Shown in pieces: positions 1-7,932 of a stretch of 64,000 nucleotides of DNA; the stretch's first letter is position 1; the number at the start of each line of letters is the position of its first letter. The notes below the pieces were generated by a model. The model did no database searches and was not told where the DNA came from. It saw only the letters and a program-made list of their open reading frames with translations. Location: NCBI RefSeq assembly GCF_042683565.1, contig NZ_JBHUJW010000043.1, positions 868,001-932,000 on the forward strand, in the 5' to 3' direction. The DNA comes from Brevibacillus sp042683565. GTDB lineage: Bacteria > Bacillota > Bacilli > Brevibacillales > Brevibacillaceae. The translations under genes and the position numbers were made by a program.

Positions 1-601
1 GCGGCTGTGCGATCACACCTTCCCAAGGGATGTCCAGCAGTTCGCTGATTTCCCGGCGAACATCCGCTGTGGCTGTAGCCGTCACCGCCAGCACGGGGGG
101 ATTGCCGATCTGGCGGATCGCGTCAGGCAATCGCAAATAATCGGTGCGGAAATCATGGCCCCACTGGGAAATGCAGTGCGCTTCATCAATTGCTACGAGA
201 GACACGCCCACCCGTCGAAGGACGGCCTGCACGTACGGCTGCTGCAGCTTTTCCGGGGACACGTAGAGCAGCTTGTACGCCCCGGCGGCCAGCTCTCGCA
301 AAATTTCTTTCGACTCCGCGTAGTCCTGCGCGCTGTTCAAATAGACAGCCGCCATTTTCCTGCGCGTCCGCAGCTGCTGCACCTGGTCGATCATCAAGGA
401 AATCAAAGGAGAAACAACGACAGTAATCCCCGGCAACAAGAGGGCCGGCAGCTGGTAGGTCACCGATTTTCCCCCGCCGGTCGCCAAAATCGCGAGCGTA
501 TTTTCCCCCTTTAGCACACGCTCGATAACTTCCTGTTGTCCAGGGCGAAATGATGAGTACCCGAAATGGGTGTGCAGTTTTTCGTGAAGCAGGCTGTTCA
601 T
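1..601 (-). CDS. recQ: ATP-dependent DNA helicase RecQ, N-terminal part (cut by window edge)
   Basis: A superfamily-2 3'-5' DNA helicase that unwinds recombination and stalled-fork structures. About 200 residues are visible, beginning MNSLLHEKLHTHFGY. The Walker A motif ATGGGKS lies at residues 40-46, the DEAH box at 139-142 (followed by the RecQ-typical CISQWGHDFR) and motif III TATAT at 174-178. The helicase C-terminal, zinc-binding and HRDC regions would lie beyond position 1. The ATG overlaps the stop of the upstream gene in an ATGA arrangement, which implies translational coupling. In B. subtilis the equivalent pair is ypbB-recS, also next to fer. I cannot tell whether this copy is long like RecQ or short like RecS. 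Confidence 0.93.
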   Translation of the reverse strand, partial: MNSLLHEKLHTHFGYSSFRPGQQEVIERVLKGENTLAILATGGGKSVTYQLPALLLPGITVVVSPLISLMIDQVQQLRTRRKMAAVYLNSAQDYAESKEILRELAAGAYKLLYVSPEKLQQPYVQAVLRRVGVSLVAIDEAHCISQWGHDFRTDYLRLPDAIRQIGNPPVLAVTATATADVRREISELLDIPWEGVIAQP

Positions 602-1710
602 GTTTCCTTCGCCCCCTGTCTGCGGGCCAAAGCAAGCCGAATCTGCAAATACGATACGGATGCCCCCAGCCGATCTTTGATCAGGCGCAGCCTGCTCGTC
701 TGCAACTGTTCGCTCATGCGGACAATCTGCTCGCCCAAAGCCGGGTCAAGGTAAGGGGAATAGTCCCACTCCGGGCAGCGCAGAGCGATCTCGGCCAGGT
801 GATCCTCGACCGTGCTCTGCTTGATTTTCCTCACTGCCGCAATTTCCGCGATACTCAGCCCCCGCTGAACCAGCGCATATGTGCGGGCTGCGCTCTCTGT
901 CAAGCGCGCGTCTCGTTTGTCCGCCTGCACGACGAGCCGGGAGAGCAGCGGGAACTGCTCTGCCTCTGCTTGCAGACGGCGAATCGACATCGCAAGCCCA
1001 TAGCGGAACGGGAGGTGCAGATAGTACGGGGATTCGTTCTGCTGCGTAACTAACTGCCCTAACGTTTTCCCTACCTGGGACGCTCCTGACAGCTGCCCGG
1101 CTAGCAGCATCTGCACTTTCTTCGGCAAGTCGCCCCACAGCATCAGCAGCTCGTCCCCAAGCTGCTCCTGCCAGATTGCCCGCGCCCGCTGGTAAGCAAG
1201 CTGTTCCTTTACCCAGCACTGCACTTTTTTGTCGGTGACCACAGGCAAAAAGCCAAGATCCCCCGCAAGCAGCTGCGATACCGTCTGGACGAGCAGATGC
1301 AGCCGCTGCCAAAACAGCTCGGTTCGTTCCGCCATCCCCGAATCGGTAAAGGGGGCATTCCATTTTTCCAACTCGTATTTGGATCGCCATTCCGCTGCCT
1401 GGCGACTGCCGATTTCCGTGACCAGAAACGAAGGCTTCGCATTCCCGCCGAGTCCAGTCAGCGGCACGACGAGTCTATTTTGCAACAAAGTTGAAATAAT
1501 TTTGTCCCAATCCTCTTTTGGAAAACGCGGAAACATCCGATAATACGGATAAAGGTGGTACAAATGCACGTCTTGCAAAGTCTGATTGGCTTTACGGCCC
1601 CGCAAAATGTAGTAGGCCGCCTGGAGCGTTCGCTCGCTGGCAAGCGGGATCAAGGCATTTAAGGCTACAGCGCAAAGAAACTCCTGTGCCGGCATACTTC
1701 GATTGTTCAT
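598..1710 (-). CDS. ypbB: YpbB-like helix-turn-helix protein, partner of RecQ
   Basis: A 370-residue protein of unknown biochemical role. I assign it to the YpbB family from its position directly upstream of and overlapping recQ and from its C-terminal helix-turn-helix region (roughly residues 280-330, around SIAEIAAVRKIKQSTVEDHL), which resembles the helicase-associated HTH found at the C terminus of other RecQ helicases. The N-terminal 250 residues are mostly predicted helix with no motif I recognise. The start is placed at MNNRSMPAQEF because AAAGGAG sits six bases upstream; an in-frame start eleven codons earlier lacks a ribosome site. Coupling to recQ suggests the two products act together in DNA repair, but this is inference. 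Confidence 0.75.
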   Translation of the reverse strand: MNNRSMPAQEFLCAVALNALIPLASERTLQAAYYILRGRKANQTLQDVHLYHLYPYYRMFPRFPKEDWDKIISTLLQNRLVVPLTGLGGNAKPSFLVTEIGSRQAAEWRSKYELEKWNAPFTDSGMAERTELFWQRLHLLVQTVSQLLAGDLGFLPVVTDKKVQCWVKEQLAYQRARAIWQEQLGDELLMLWGDLPKKVQMLLAGQLSGASQVGKTLGQLVTQQNESPYYLHLPFRYGLAMSIRRLQAEAEQFPLLSRLVVQADKRDARLTESAARTYALVQRGLSIAEIAAVRKIKQSTVEDHLAEIALRCPEWDYSPYLDPALGEQIVRMSEQLQTSRLRLIKDRLGASVSYLQIRLALARRQGAKET

Positions 1711-1776
1711 TGGTACTCCTTTACAAGCTCTATCTTTTATCATCGATTGGTTGCAATCACTGTATGGAGGATTTTT

Positions 1777-2694
1777 ATGGCAAAGCGATTGAAAAAGTCA
1801 GAATTTATGATGGCATATATGATCATCATAACACTTGCTTGTACTGTTGGTGGATTTTTTTTAGGCGCGCATTATATGAAAGCAAAGATCGCAGAACAGC
1901 AGGCCGCCGCCATGGAGACGGCCAAAAAGGCAGCCGAAAAAGACAAAATGCTGAAGGAGCACAAGCTGTATAACGAACAGGATTTCATCCGTTTTTACTA
2001 CTCGTATTACGCTCCTCTGCTGAAATTGCGTCAGGCTCATTTTGACGAGATGGCCAAATGGCCCGCGATGGACAAGGCGGAACAGTCTGACTCCCTGAAA
2101 AAATTGACAAACCTGGCAAACCAGACGTTAAAAGCTTTGGATGAGGAAGTCCCGCTGCCAACTTCTCCTTTACTGGTGCAGGCTCACGGCAATTTCACAA
2201 ACAGCGTAAGGGCTTATTTGGATAGTATGGAGCAGGTGCGTTCCGATCAGAATAGTAATGCCTTGACGCCAGCTGCGATCGCGTCGCGCATGACGCTATT
2301 CCAAAACAGTTGGCTTCTGGGTCAGGAACTGTTCTACCACTCCGCAGCCATCTGGGAATCCGCCTATGTCGTCAATTCCCCGTTCCCGAAAGCCTTGCCG
2401 GAGAATGTCAGCACGAGCCAGTGGAAGCAGTTCCCCTTCCACTATCGCAATTACGTGTCTGCCTCTCTCATGTCCGCCGGTAAAGAGTGGAAAAGCTACA
2501 GCCCGGAAGATTTGACAGCCCGGATCGACAAGCTGCTCACCAGTCAGGAGGCGCAGTCTATCGGTGTCAAAGACATCCAGGCTGCGGTCCGGCTGCTGGA
2601 AGCGACCGATGCGATTCACCCTGGCGACTTCCTGCAACTGAGCGGCAAACTCTACTCCCGATTGCAAGCACCGGAAATTCCACTTTACAAGTAG
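1777..2694 (+). CDS. membrane-anchored protein of unknown function
   Basis: I do not recognise this 305-residue protein. It starts MAKRLKKSEFMM, has one hydrophobic segment at about residues 12-33 after a basic N terminus, then a charged, Ala/Lys-rich stretch likely to be coiled coil (about 34-65), and a helical extracytoplasmic domain. This topology fits an N-in single-pass protein facing the cell wall side. The ATG is chosen because GGAGG lies eight bases upstream; the in-frame start ten codons earlier has no such site. It is divergent from the ypbB-recQ pair and precedes fer. No catalytic motif is visible. Confidence 0.6.
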   Translation: MAKRLKKSEFMMAYMIIITLACTVGGFFLGAHYMKAKIAEQQAAAMETAKKAAEKDKMLKEHKLYNEQDFIRFYYSYYAPLLKLRQAHFDEMAKWPAMDKAEQSDSLKKLTNLANQTLKALDEEVPLPTSPLLVQAHGNFTNSVRAYLDSMEQVRSDQNSNALTPAAIASRMTLFQNSWLLGQELFYHSAAIWESAYVVNSPFPKALPENVSTSQWKQFPFHYRNYVSASLMSAGKEWKSYSPEDLTARIDKLLTSQEAQSIGVKDIQAAVRLLEATDAIHPGDFLQLSGKLYSRLQAPEIPLYK

Positions 2695-2817
2695 CCGTAC
2701 ATTTTTAGACTAAGTCGTTCATTTTTAGACTGATTCAATCTTGAAATCTTGTGAGCAAGAGCATAAAATGATCTATGACAGTGGACGTACCACTTCGTAA
2801 TGGGAGGTGAAACCACA

Positions 2818-3024
2818 ATGACAACATGGGTAGATAAAGATACTTGTATTGCTTGCGGCGCCTGTGGAGCGACTGCTCCTGACGTCTTTGACTACGATGA
2901 CGAGGGCCTGGCATACAACAAGCTGGATGACAATTCAAACAGCGTTGAAATCCCGGAAATCCTTCAAGATGACGTTCGCGACGCCGCTGAGGGATGCCCA
3001 ACTGATTCTATTAAAGTAGAATAG
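2818..3024 (+). CDS. fer: 4Fe-4S ferredoxin
   Basis: A 68-residue acidic ferredoxin carrying a single 4Fe-4S cluster. Cluster ligands are Cys10, Cys13 and Cys16 in CIACGAC and Cys60 in GCPTDS. Length and sequence match B. subtilis Fer, an electron carrier to cytochrome P450s and other reductases. The start MTTWVDKD is preceded by GGGAGGTGA at a good distance. The gene is monocistronic and is followed at once by a strong intrinsic terminator. The neighbouring ypbB-recQ pair also flanks fer in B. subtilis. Confidence 0.95.
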   Translation: MTTWVDKDTCIACGACGATAPDVFDYDDEGLAYNKLDDNSNSVEIPEILQDDVRDAAEGCPTDSIKVE

Positions 3025-3047
3025 TCATTCCGATTTCAAGGAACAGA

Positions 3048-3085
3048 AAACCTCTCCGCCTTCGGGTGCGAGAGGTTTTTCATTT
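3048..3085 (+). terminator. intrinsic terminator of fer
   Basis: A ten-base stem (AAACCTCTC pairing with GAGAGGTTT) encloses a loop of about 13 bases and is followed by a T-rich run. It lies about 23 bases after the fer stop. Confidence 0.9.
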
Positions 3086-3165
3086 TTCCCAACCGGCGGT
3101 GAACAGGCGATCAGCAATTTTTCATTTCCAGTTCCCGCTCTTTTGGATACAATAAAGTCATCGCA

Positions 3166-3230
3166 AAAACCGAACATTAAATTCGGGTTTTTCCAGTTTT
3201 TGTGAGACGAATATCTTAACGTTCGGTTTT
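3166..3230 (+). promoter_or_regulatory. cluster of PurBox-like sites
   Basis: The site AAAACCGAACATT at 3166-3178 matches the B. subtilis PurR consensus AWWWCCGAACWWT at every position. A second copy on the opposite strand (3218-3230, AAAACCGAACGTT) has one mismatch, and an imperfect opposite-strand copy (CCCGAAT core) lies at 3180-3192. The two best sites form an inverted pair. They lie about 100-160 bases upstream of the promoter assigned to the serine T-box leader; a weak -10-like TACAAT at 3148-3153 is closer. PurR control of this locus is inference. Confidence 0.5.
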
Positions 3231-3329
3231 TGGTTGTTTTTCACCTTTTCAATACGAAAAAATACACCATTATTCACGAACGAAAAATACATTTTTATCG
3301 ACATTGTTCATTTTTTTCGCTTTTTGTTC

Positions 3330-3358
3330 TTGACGTTCCTTTTTCACCGTGGTATCGT
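3330..3358 (+). promoter_or_regulatory. sigma-A promoter for the serine T-box operon
   Basis: TTGACG (3330-3335) and TATCGT (3353-3358) are separated by exactly 17 bases. Transcription would start near 3365, just before the T-box leader. The -10 matches four of six consensus bases. Confidence 0.65.
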
Positions 3359-3365
3359 AAGTACA

Positions 3366-3673
3366 AATCTTACGAAACACATACTGCGAAACAGCGATGA
3401 CGAAGAAATGCTGTGCTTGCAGGAAACCCTCAGAGAGCCGATGGTTGCTGCGAATCGGCGGTTCCGCACACAGATAAGCACTTCCGAGTTGTTGCGTCGA
3501 ACGAGGATCGCTCCAGTAGACGCGAACGGTTGATCCGTTATCTCTTTAGGTCACGTACCTAGCAAGGCTCTTCTTTGAGAGAAGAAGGGTAAATGAGGGT
3601 GGCACCGCGAAGCAAAGCCTCTCGTCCCTCACTGTTCTGTAATAGGAGCAGTGTGGGAACGGGAGGTTTTTTA
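3366..3673 (+). ncRNA. T-box riboswitch, serine-specific (specifier AGC)
   Basis: The conserved T-box AGGGTGGCACCGCG is at 3596-3609. Stem I shows the familiar CAGAGAGCCGATGGTTGCTGCGAATCGG apical region in two adjoining parts from 3431. The specifier region reads AAGCACTTCCGAGTTG, so by alignment with other T-boxes the specifier codon is AGC (Ser) at 3477-3479 followed by the usual purine. The competing terminator runs from CCTCTCGTCCC at about 3618 to GGGAGGTTTTTT ending at 3672. Uncharged tRNA-Ser should stabilise the antiterminator and let transcription reach the downstream aminotransferase and serA genes. Confidence 0.92.
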
Positions 3674-3702
3674 TTGCATTGATAACCAGGAGGAGAGAGA
3701 AC

Positions 3703-4857
3703 ATGTTTACTGACAAGCAAATCTTGCGAATTCCAGGCCCTACCCCTATTCCGCCGCGGGTACAGCAAGCGATGAACCAGCCGATGATGGGGCACCGCAG
3801 CGGCAAGTTTTCCGCGCTGTTCGCCCGCACAGCTGAACGTCTGAAGCCATACTTTGGCACCCAGCAAGACGTGTACATCATCGCAGGGAGCGGCACCAGC
3901 GCGCTGGAAATGGGCGTCGTCAACACGCTGCAGCCCGGCGACGAAGCAGCTATTCTGATCAGCGGCAACTTCGGGGAACGCTTCGCCAAAATTTGCGAAC
4001 GCTACGGCGTCATCGCTCACCGTCTTGAAGTGCCATGGGGCGAGGCGGTTACTCCTGAACTGCTGGATGCATTCCTGAAAGAGAAGCCGCAGGTCAAATG
4101 CGTATTTGCTACCTATTGCGAAACATCCACCGGTGTACAAAACCCGATTCCGGAACTGGCTGCGGTCATCCGCAAGCAATCCGACGCCCTCTTCATTGTC
4201 GATGCGGTCAGTTGCCTGGGCGCCGTGCCGTGCGAAATGGATGCCTGGGGTGTCGATATTGTCGTGACCGGCTCGCAAAAAGCGTTCATGCTCCCTACCG
4301 GTCTTGCTTTCCTGGCTGCAAGCGAGCGGGCATGGTCCATCATCGAAAACAACAAGTCCTTGGCGTTCTACCTCGATCTGAAAGCATACCGCAAGAGCCT
4401 GAAAGATCAAACGACGCCTTATACACCTGCTGTCTCCCTGATCTACGGCCTCGCGGAAGTGCTCGACATCATGGAAGAAGAAGGCTTGCCTGCCATCGTC
4501 AAACGCCACGAGCTGATGCGTGACATGACACGCGCGGCGATGAGAGCGTTGAACATCAAATTGATGGCGGACGACGCTTATGCAGCGACAACCGTCACTT
4601 CCTGCGATCCGCAAGGCGCATTCGACGCCGAAGCAATGCGCAAGGCATTGACCAAGCATTACAACATCTCCATCGCGGGCGGACAGCAGCATCTGAAAGG
4701 GAAAATTTTCCGCATCGGCCATATGGGCTATTGCGAGCCGCTCGATGTCCTGCAAGTCATCGCTGCCATTGAATTGTCGCTCCACAAAATCGGTGCGCCA
4801 GTAGAGCTGGGTGCCGGTGTCAAAGCTGCTCAGGAGGTGCTCATTGCACATGTATAA
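3703..4857 (+). CDS. class-V PLP-dependent aminotransferase (serine pathway)
   Basis: A 384-residue fold-type I aminotransferase of the alanine-glyoxylate / serine-pyruvate group. The N-terminal motif PGPTPIPPRV, the GSGTSALEM phosphate-cup segment (about 62-70), the DAVS acidic residue that holds the PLP nitrogen (Asp167) and the Schiff-base lysine in GSQKAF (Lys193) are all visible. It is not a canonical SerC. Its place behind a serine T-box and its overlap with serA suggest that it supplies the transamination step of serine synthesis (3-phosphohydroxypyruvate to phosphoserine) or interconverts serine and hydroxypyruvate. The start MFTDKQ has AGGAGG upstream; an in-frame start eight codons earlier does not. 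Confidence 0.88.
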   Translation: MFTDKQILRIPGPTPIPPRVQQAMNQPMMGHRSGKFSALFARTAERLKPYFGTQQDVYIIAGSGTSALEMGVVNTLQPGDEAAILISGNFGERFAKICERYGVIAHRLEVPWGEAVTPELLDAFLKEKPQVKCVFATYCETSTGVQNPIPELAAVIRKQSDALFIVDAVSCLGAVPCEMDAWGVDIVVTGSQKAFMLPTGLAFLAASERAWSIIENNKSLAFYLDLKAYRKSLKDQTTPYTPAVSLIYGLAEVLDIMEEEGLPAIVKRHELMRDMTRAAMRALNIKLMADDAYAATTVTSCDPQGAFDAEAMRKALTKHYNISIAGGQQHLKGKIFRIGHMGYCEPLDVLQVIAAIELSLHKIGAPVELGAGVKAAQEVLIAHV

Positions 4858-6433
4858 AGTTCTCATTACTGACCCACTCAGCGAATACGGAATTCAACAA
4901 CTGCTGGACGCGCCTGACGTCGAAGTCGTCCGCAAAACCGACCTCTCCCCTTCCGACCTGCTCGCGGTAATCGGCGACTACGATGCTCTGCTCGTGCGCA
5001 GCCAGACTCAGGTGACGGCAGAAGTGCTCGCTGCCGGCAAAAAGCTGAAAGCCGTCGGACGCGCCGGTGTCGGCGTCGACAACATCGACATTAACGCCGC
5101 CACCCAAGCCGGTATCCCGGTCATCAACGCGCCAGACGGCAATACGATCTCCACGGCTGAACATACCTTCGCCATGCTGATGGCCGTCGCCCGCAACATT
5201 CCGCAAGCGCACAAAAAGCTGGTCGACGGAACATGGGATCGCAAAAGCTTCCAAGGTGTCGAACTGAACAAAAAAGTACTGGGCATCCTTGGCATGGGCC
5301 GCATCGGCAGCGAGGTAGCCAAACGCGCGAAAGCATTCGGAATGACCGTCATGGGCTACGACCCGTTCCTGACCGAAGAACGCGCACAAAAACTGGGCGT
5401 CATTCACTCTACGGTCGATGAAATTTGCCGCGCGGCGGACTTTATCACTGTCCACACGCCGCTGACGAAGGAAACGCGCCACATCATCAGCTCCCGCGAA
5501 TTTGCGAAAATGAAAGACGGCGTGCGCATCATCAACTGCGCGCGCGGCGGAATCATCGACGAGAAAGCCCTGTACGAAGCGATCACCACTGGCAAAGTAG
5601 CGGGTGCCGCTCTCGACGTGTACGAGGTCGAGCCGCCTGTTGACAACCCGCTGGTCGGACATCCGAAAGTCGTCACTGCCCCTCACCTGGGTGCTTCCAC
5701 GATCGAAGCGCAGGAAAACGTAGCCGTCGACGTTTCGGAGGAAATTCTCAAGGTGCTGCGCGGCCAGCCGTTCAAAAACGCGGTAAACCTGCCGTCCATC
5801 CCTGCTCACGTAATGGAAAAAGTGCAGCCGTACTTCACTCTCGGCGAAAAGCTGGGTCACTTCCTCGCACAAGTGACCGTTGGCTCCATTTCCGAGATCG
5901 AGATTAAATACAGCGGCGAACTGACCGATGTCGATACATCGCCATTGACTCGCACCGTGCTGAAAGGCGTTCTCTCGTTCCGCCTTGGCGAAGAAGTGAA
6001 CTTCGTGAACGCCCCTCTGCTGGCCAAAGTACGCGACATCACGGTAACTGAGCAAAAGGCCGCGCAAAACAAAGGCTTTACGAACCTCCTGACCGTATCC
6101 CTGAAAACGTCGCAGGAGACACGCACTGTCGCCGGCACACGTCTGAACGGCTACGGCGCCCGCATCGTGAAAATCGACGATTACGCGATCGACGTCGCAC
6201 CGGAAGGATACCTGCTCTACATCCACCACAACGACCGTCCCGGTGTCATCGGGCGTGTCGGTTCCATCCTCGGCGAAAACAACGTCAACATCGCAACCAT
6301 GCAGGTGGGACGCCGTGATGTAGGCGGGGACGCGATCATGATGCTGTCCGTCGACAAACCATTGACTGCCGAGCTGCTCGACACGATGGGCGAACTGGCA
6401 GAAGTCAAGAGCGTTACACAAATCGAGCTGTAA
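4850..6433 (+). CDS. serA: D-3-phosphoglycerate dehydrogenase
   Basis: First committed enzyme of serine biosynthesis, oxidising 3-phosphoglycerate with NAD. The product is 527 residues, the long form. It has an N-terminal substrate lobe, the nucleotide motif GILGMGRIGSEVAKR, the catalytic Arg in NCARGGIIDE and His in TAPHLGAST, an intervening domain, and a C-terminal ACT domain (about 450-527, HHNDRPGVIGRVGS) that normally mediates serine feedback. The ATG overlaps the stop of the aminotransferase gene. An in-frame TTG two codons earlier (4844) sits five bases from AGGAGGT, a better spacing, and may be the true start. Confidence 0.96.
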   Translation: MYKVLITDPLSEYGIQQLLDAPDVEVVRKTDLSPSDLLAVIGDYDALLVRSQTQVTAEVLAAGKKLKAVGRAGVGVDNIDINAATQAGIPVINAPDGNTISTAEHTFAMLMAVARNIPQAHKKLVDGTWDRKSFQGVELNKKVLGILGMGRIGSEVAKRAKAFGMTVMGYDPFLTEERAQKLGVIHSTVDEICRAADFITVHTPLTKETRHIISSREFAKMKDGVRIINCARGGIIDEKALYEAITTGKVAGAALDVYEVEPPVDNPLVGHPKVVTAPHLGASTIEAQENVAVDVSEEILKVLRGQPFKNAVNLPSIPAHVMEKVQPYFTLGEKLGHFLAQVTVGSISEIEIKYSGELTDVDTSPLTRTVLKGVLSFRLGEEVNFVNAPLLAKVRDITVTEQKAAQNKGFTNLLTVSLKTSQETRTVAGTRLNGYGARIVKIDDYAIDVAPEGYLLYIHHNDRPGVIGRVGSILGENNVNIATMQVGRRDVGGDAIMMLSVDKPLTAELLDTMGELAEVKSVTQIEL

Positions 6434-6459
6434 CCTTTTCCACGGGGGTTGCTGCAAGG

Positions 6460-6490
6460 GACCTGGCCATTGTGCCGGGTCTTTTTCTTT
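6460..6490 (+). terminator. intrinsic terminator of the serA operon
   Basis: GACCTGGC pairs with GCCGGGTC around a six-base loop and is followed by TTTTTCTTT. Confidence 0.85.
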
Positions 6491-6516
6491 ACCCTGATTT
6501 TCCCTATCGTTATAAT
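6488..6516 (+). promoter_or_regulatory. possible promoter of the ArsB/NhaD-type gene
   Basis: A perfect TATAAT at 6511-6516 is 17 bases from TTTACC, a weak -35 that overlaps the T-tract of the preceding terminator. Confidence 0.4.
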
Positions 6517-6551
6517 GGACAAGATGAATATGTAAAAGAAAGGAGACTCCT

Positions 6552-7835
6552 ATGTCCAATCAGGCGTTATTCGCCATCGGCATCTTTTTGGTGACCTATG
6601 CCTTTATCATCAGCGAGAAGCTCCATCGCACCATCGTAGCGATGTCAGGCGGCATCCTTATGGTCCTGTTCGGGATCGTCACGCAGGAGCAAGCTCTCCA
6701 TCACATTGACTTCAATACGCTCGGCCTGCTCATCGGCATGATGATTCTCGTCACGATCACGGCCCAGACCGGCATTTTCAAATACGTCGCGATCCGTGCG
6801 GCCAAAGCCGCCAAAGGTAAGCCGATCCGCATTCTCGTCTACCTGAGCATCATCACGGCTGTCGCTTCTGCCTTTCTGGACAACGTGACGACTGTGCTGC
6901 TGATCGTTCCCGTCACGTTCAGCATCGCCCGCCAGCTGCAGCTGAACCCGATCCCGTTTCTCATTAGCGAGATTATCTCCTCAAATGCGGGCGGAACCGC
7001 TACCTTGATCGGCGATCCCCCGAACATCATGATCGGCAGCGCCGTGCCCGAGCTGGACTTTATGGCCTTTCTGCTGAATTTGACCCCGGTCATCATCATC
7101 ATTATGGCTGTGACGATCCTTTGTTTTGTCTTCATTTACCGCAAACATCTGGTCACTTCTCCGGAGCTTAGCGCCAAAATCATGGAGTTAAACGAGCGCG
7201 ACGAGATCACCGATGTCGTTCTGCTGAAAAAGTCTTTGACTGTCATGGCATTGACGATCATCGGCTTCATGCTGCACGGCGCCTTGCATCTGGAAACTGC
7301 CACGATCGCCCTGACGGGGGCCTTCCTCCTGCTTCTCCTGACAGGCGAGCACTATTTAGAGGATGCGATCAGCAAAGTCGAGTGGAACTCGATCTTTTTC
7401 TTCATCGGCCTGTTTGTGCTCGTGTCCGGTCTGGTAGAAACCGGTACGATTGCCAAGCTCGCAGCCGAAGCGATCAAGCTGACCGGCGGGGAATCGCTGC
7501 ATACGTCCTTGCTCATTTTGTGGTTGAGTGCAATCGCCTCCGCGTTCGTCGACAATATCCCGTTCGTGGCGACGATGATTCCGATGATCAAGGAAATGGG
7601 CGCGCTCGGTATCACGAATCTGGAGCCGCTCTGGTGGAGCCTCGCCCTTGGCGCCTGCCTGGGAGGAAACGGCACACTGATCGGTGCCAGCGCCAACGTG
7701 ATCGTCGCCGGACTCGCTGCCAAAGAAGGGTACAACATCAGCTTTACCGGTTTTCTGAAGCTGGCATTTCCTTTGATGACCCTCTCGATCGTCATCTCCC
7801 ACTTGTATGTATATTTGCGCTATTTTATCTGGTAA
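6552..7835 (+). CDS. ArsB/NhaD (SLC13-like) family ion transporter
   Basis: A 427-residue polytopic inner-membrane protein with about eleven hydrophobic segments. It shows the inverted-repeat architecture of the ion transporter superfamily, with two matching signature loops: SAFLDNVTTVLLIVPVT (about 103-119) and SAFVDNIPFVATMIPM (about 331-346). Each is followed by a Gly/Asn-rich loop (NAGGTATLIGDPPNIM and GGNGTLIGASANVI). Family members move arsenite, exchange Na+ and H+, or carry dicarboxylates. There is no arsR or arsC nearby, so arsenite export is not supported and the substrate stays open. AAAGGAG precedes the ATG. Confidence 0.85.
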   Translation: MSNQALFAIGIFLVTYAFIISEKLHRTIVAMSGGILMVLFGIVTQEQALHHIDFNTLGLLIGMMILVTITAQTGIFKYVAIRAAKAAKGKPIRILVYLSIITAVASAFLDNVTTVLLIVPVTFSIARQLQLNPIPFLISEIISSNAGGTATLIGDPPNIMIGSAVPELDFMAFLLNLTPVIIIIMAVTILCFVFIYRKHLVTSPELSAKIMELNERDEITDVVLLKKSLTVMALTIIGFMLHGALHLETATIALTGAFLLLLLTGEHYLEDAISKVEWNSIFFFIGLFVLVSGLVETGTIAKLAAEAIKLTGGESLHTSLLILWLSAIASAFVDNIPFVATMIPMIKEMGALGITNLEPLWWSLALGACLGGNGTLIGASANVIVAGLAAKEGYNISFTGFLKLAFPLMTLSIVISHLYVYLRYFIW

Positions 7836-7848
7836 GGAGGACTGCCTT

Positions 7849-7881
7849 ATGCTGCGCTATTCTTCGCTCGAGTGGGTATAA
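7849..7881 (+). CDS. ten-codon micro-ORF with a strong ribosome site
   Basis: ATG and nine further codons (MLRYSSLEWV) end in TAA. The start is preceded by AAGGAGG at eight bases, a near-perfect ribosome site, only 13 bases after the transporter stop and 13 bases before a strong terminator. It may be a real micropeptide, or the surviving start of a gene whose remainder was lost. The sequence alone does not decide. Confidence 0.35.
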   Translation: MLRYSSLEWV

Positions 7882-7894
7882 GACACACAGACGC

Positions 7895-7931
7895 AAAAAG
7901 CCTCCGCCGGATCAGCCAGCGGAGGCTTTTT
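7895..7931. terminator. bidirectional terminator between convergent genes
   Basis: AAAAAGCCTCCGC and GCGGAGGCTTTTT form a 13-base perfect stem around an 11-base loop, with a T-run on either strand. It serves the transporter on the plus strand and the HAD gene on the minus strand. Confidence 0.93.
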
Positions 7932-7932
7932 G

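Noticed and set aside
3234..3533. 99-codon plus-strand frame in the leader before the aminotransferase gene
   Set aside because: It overlaps the T-box riboswitch and its promoter and has no ribosome site, so it is not likely to be translated.
4841..6559. Minus-strand open frame of over 570 codons opposite serA
   Set aside because: serA is unmistakable on the plus strand; the opposite frame is a shadow.
6552..7835. Arsenite efflux pump ArsB
   Set aside because: The superfamily is right, but there is no arsR, arsC or arsA nearby and the substrate cannot be read from sequence.
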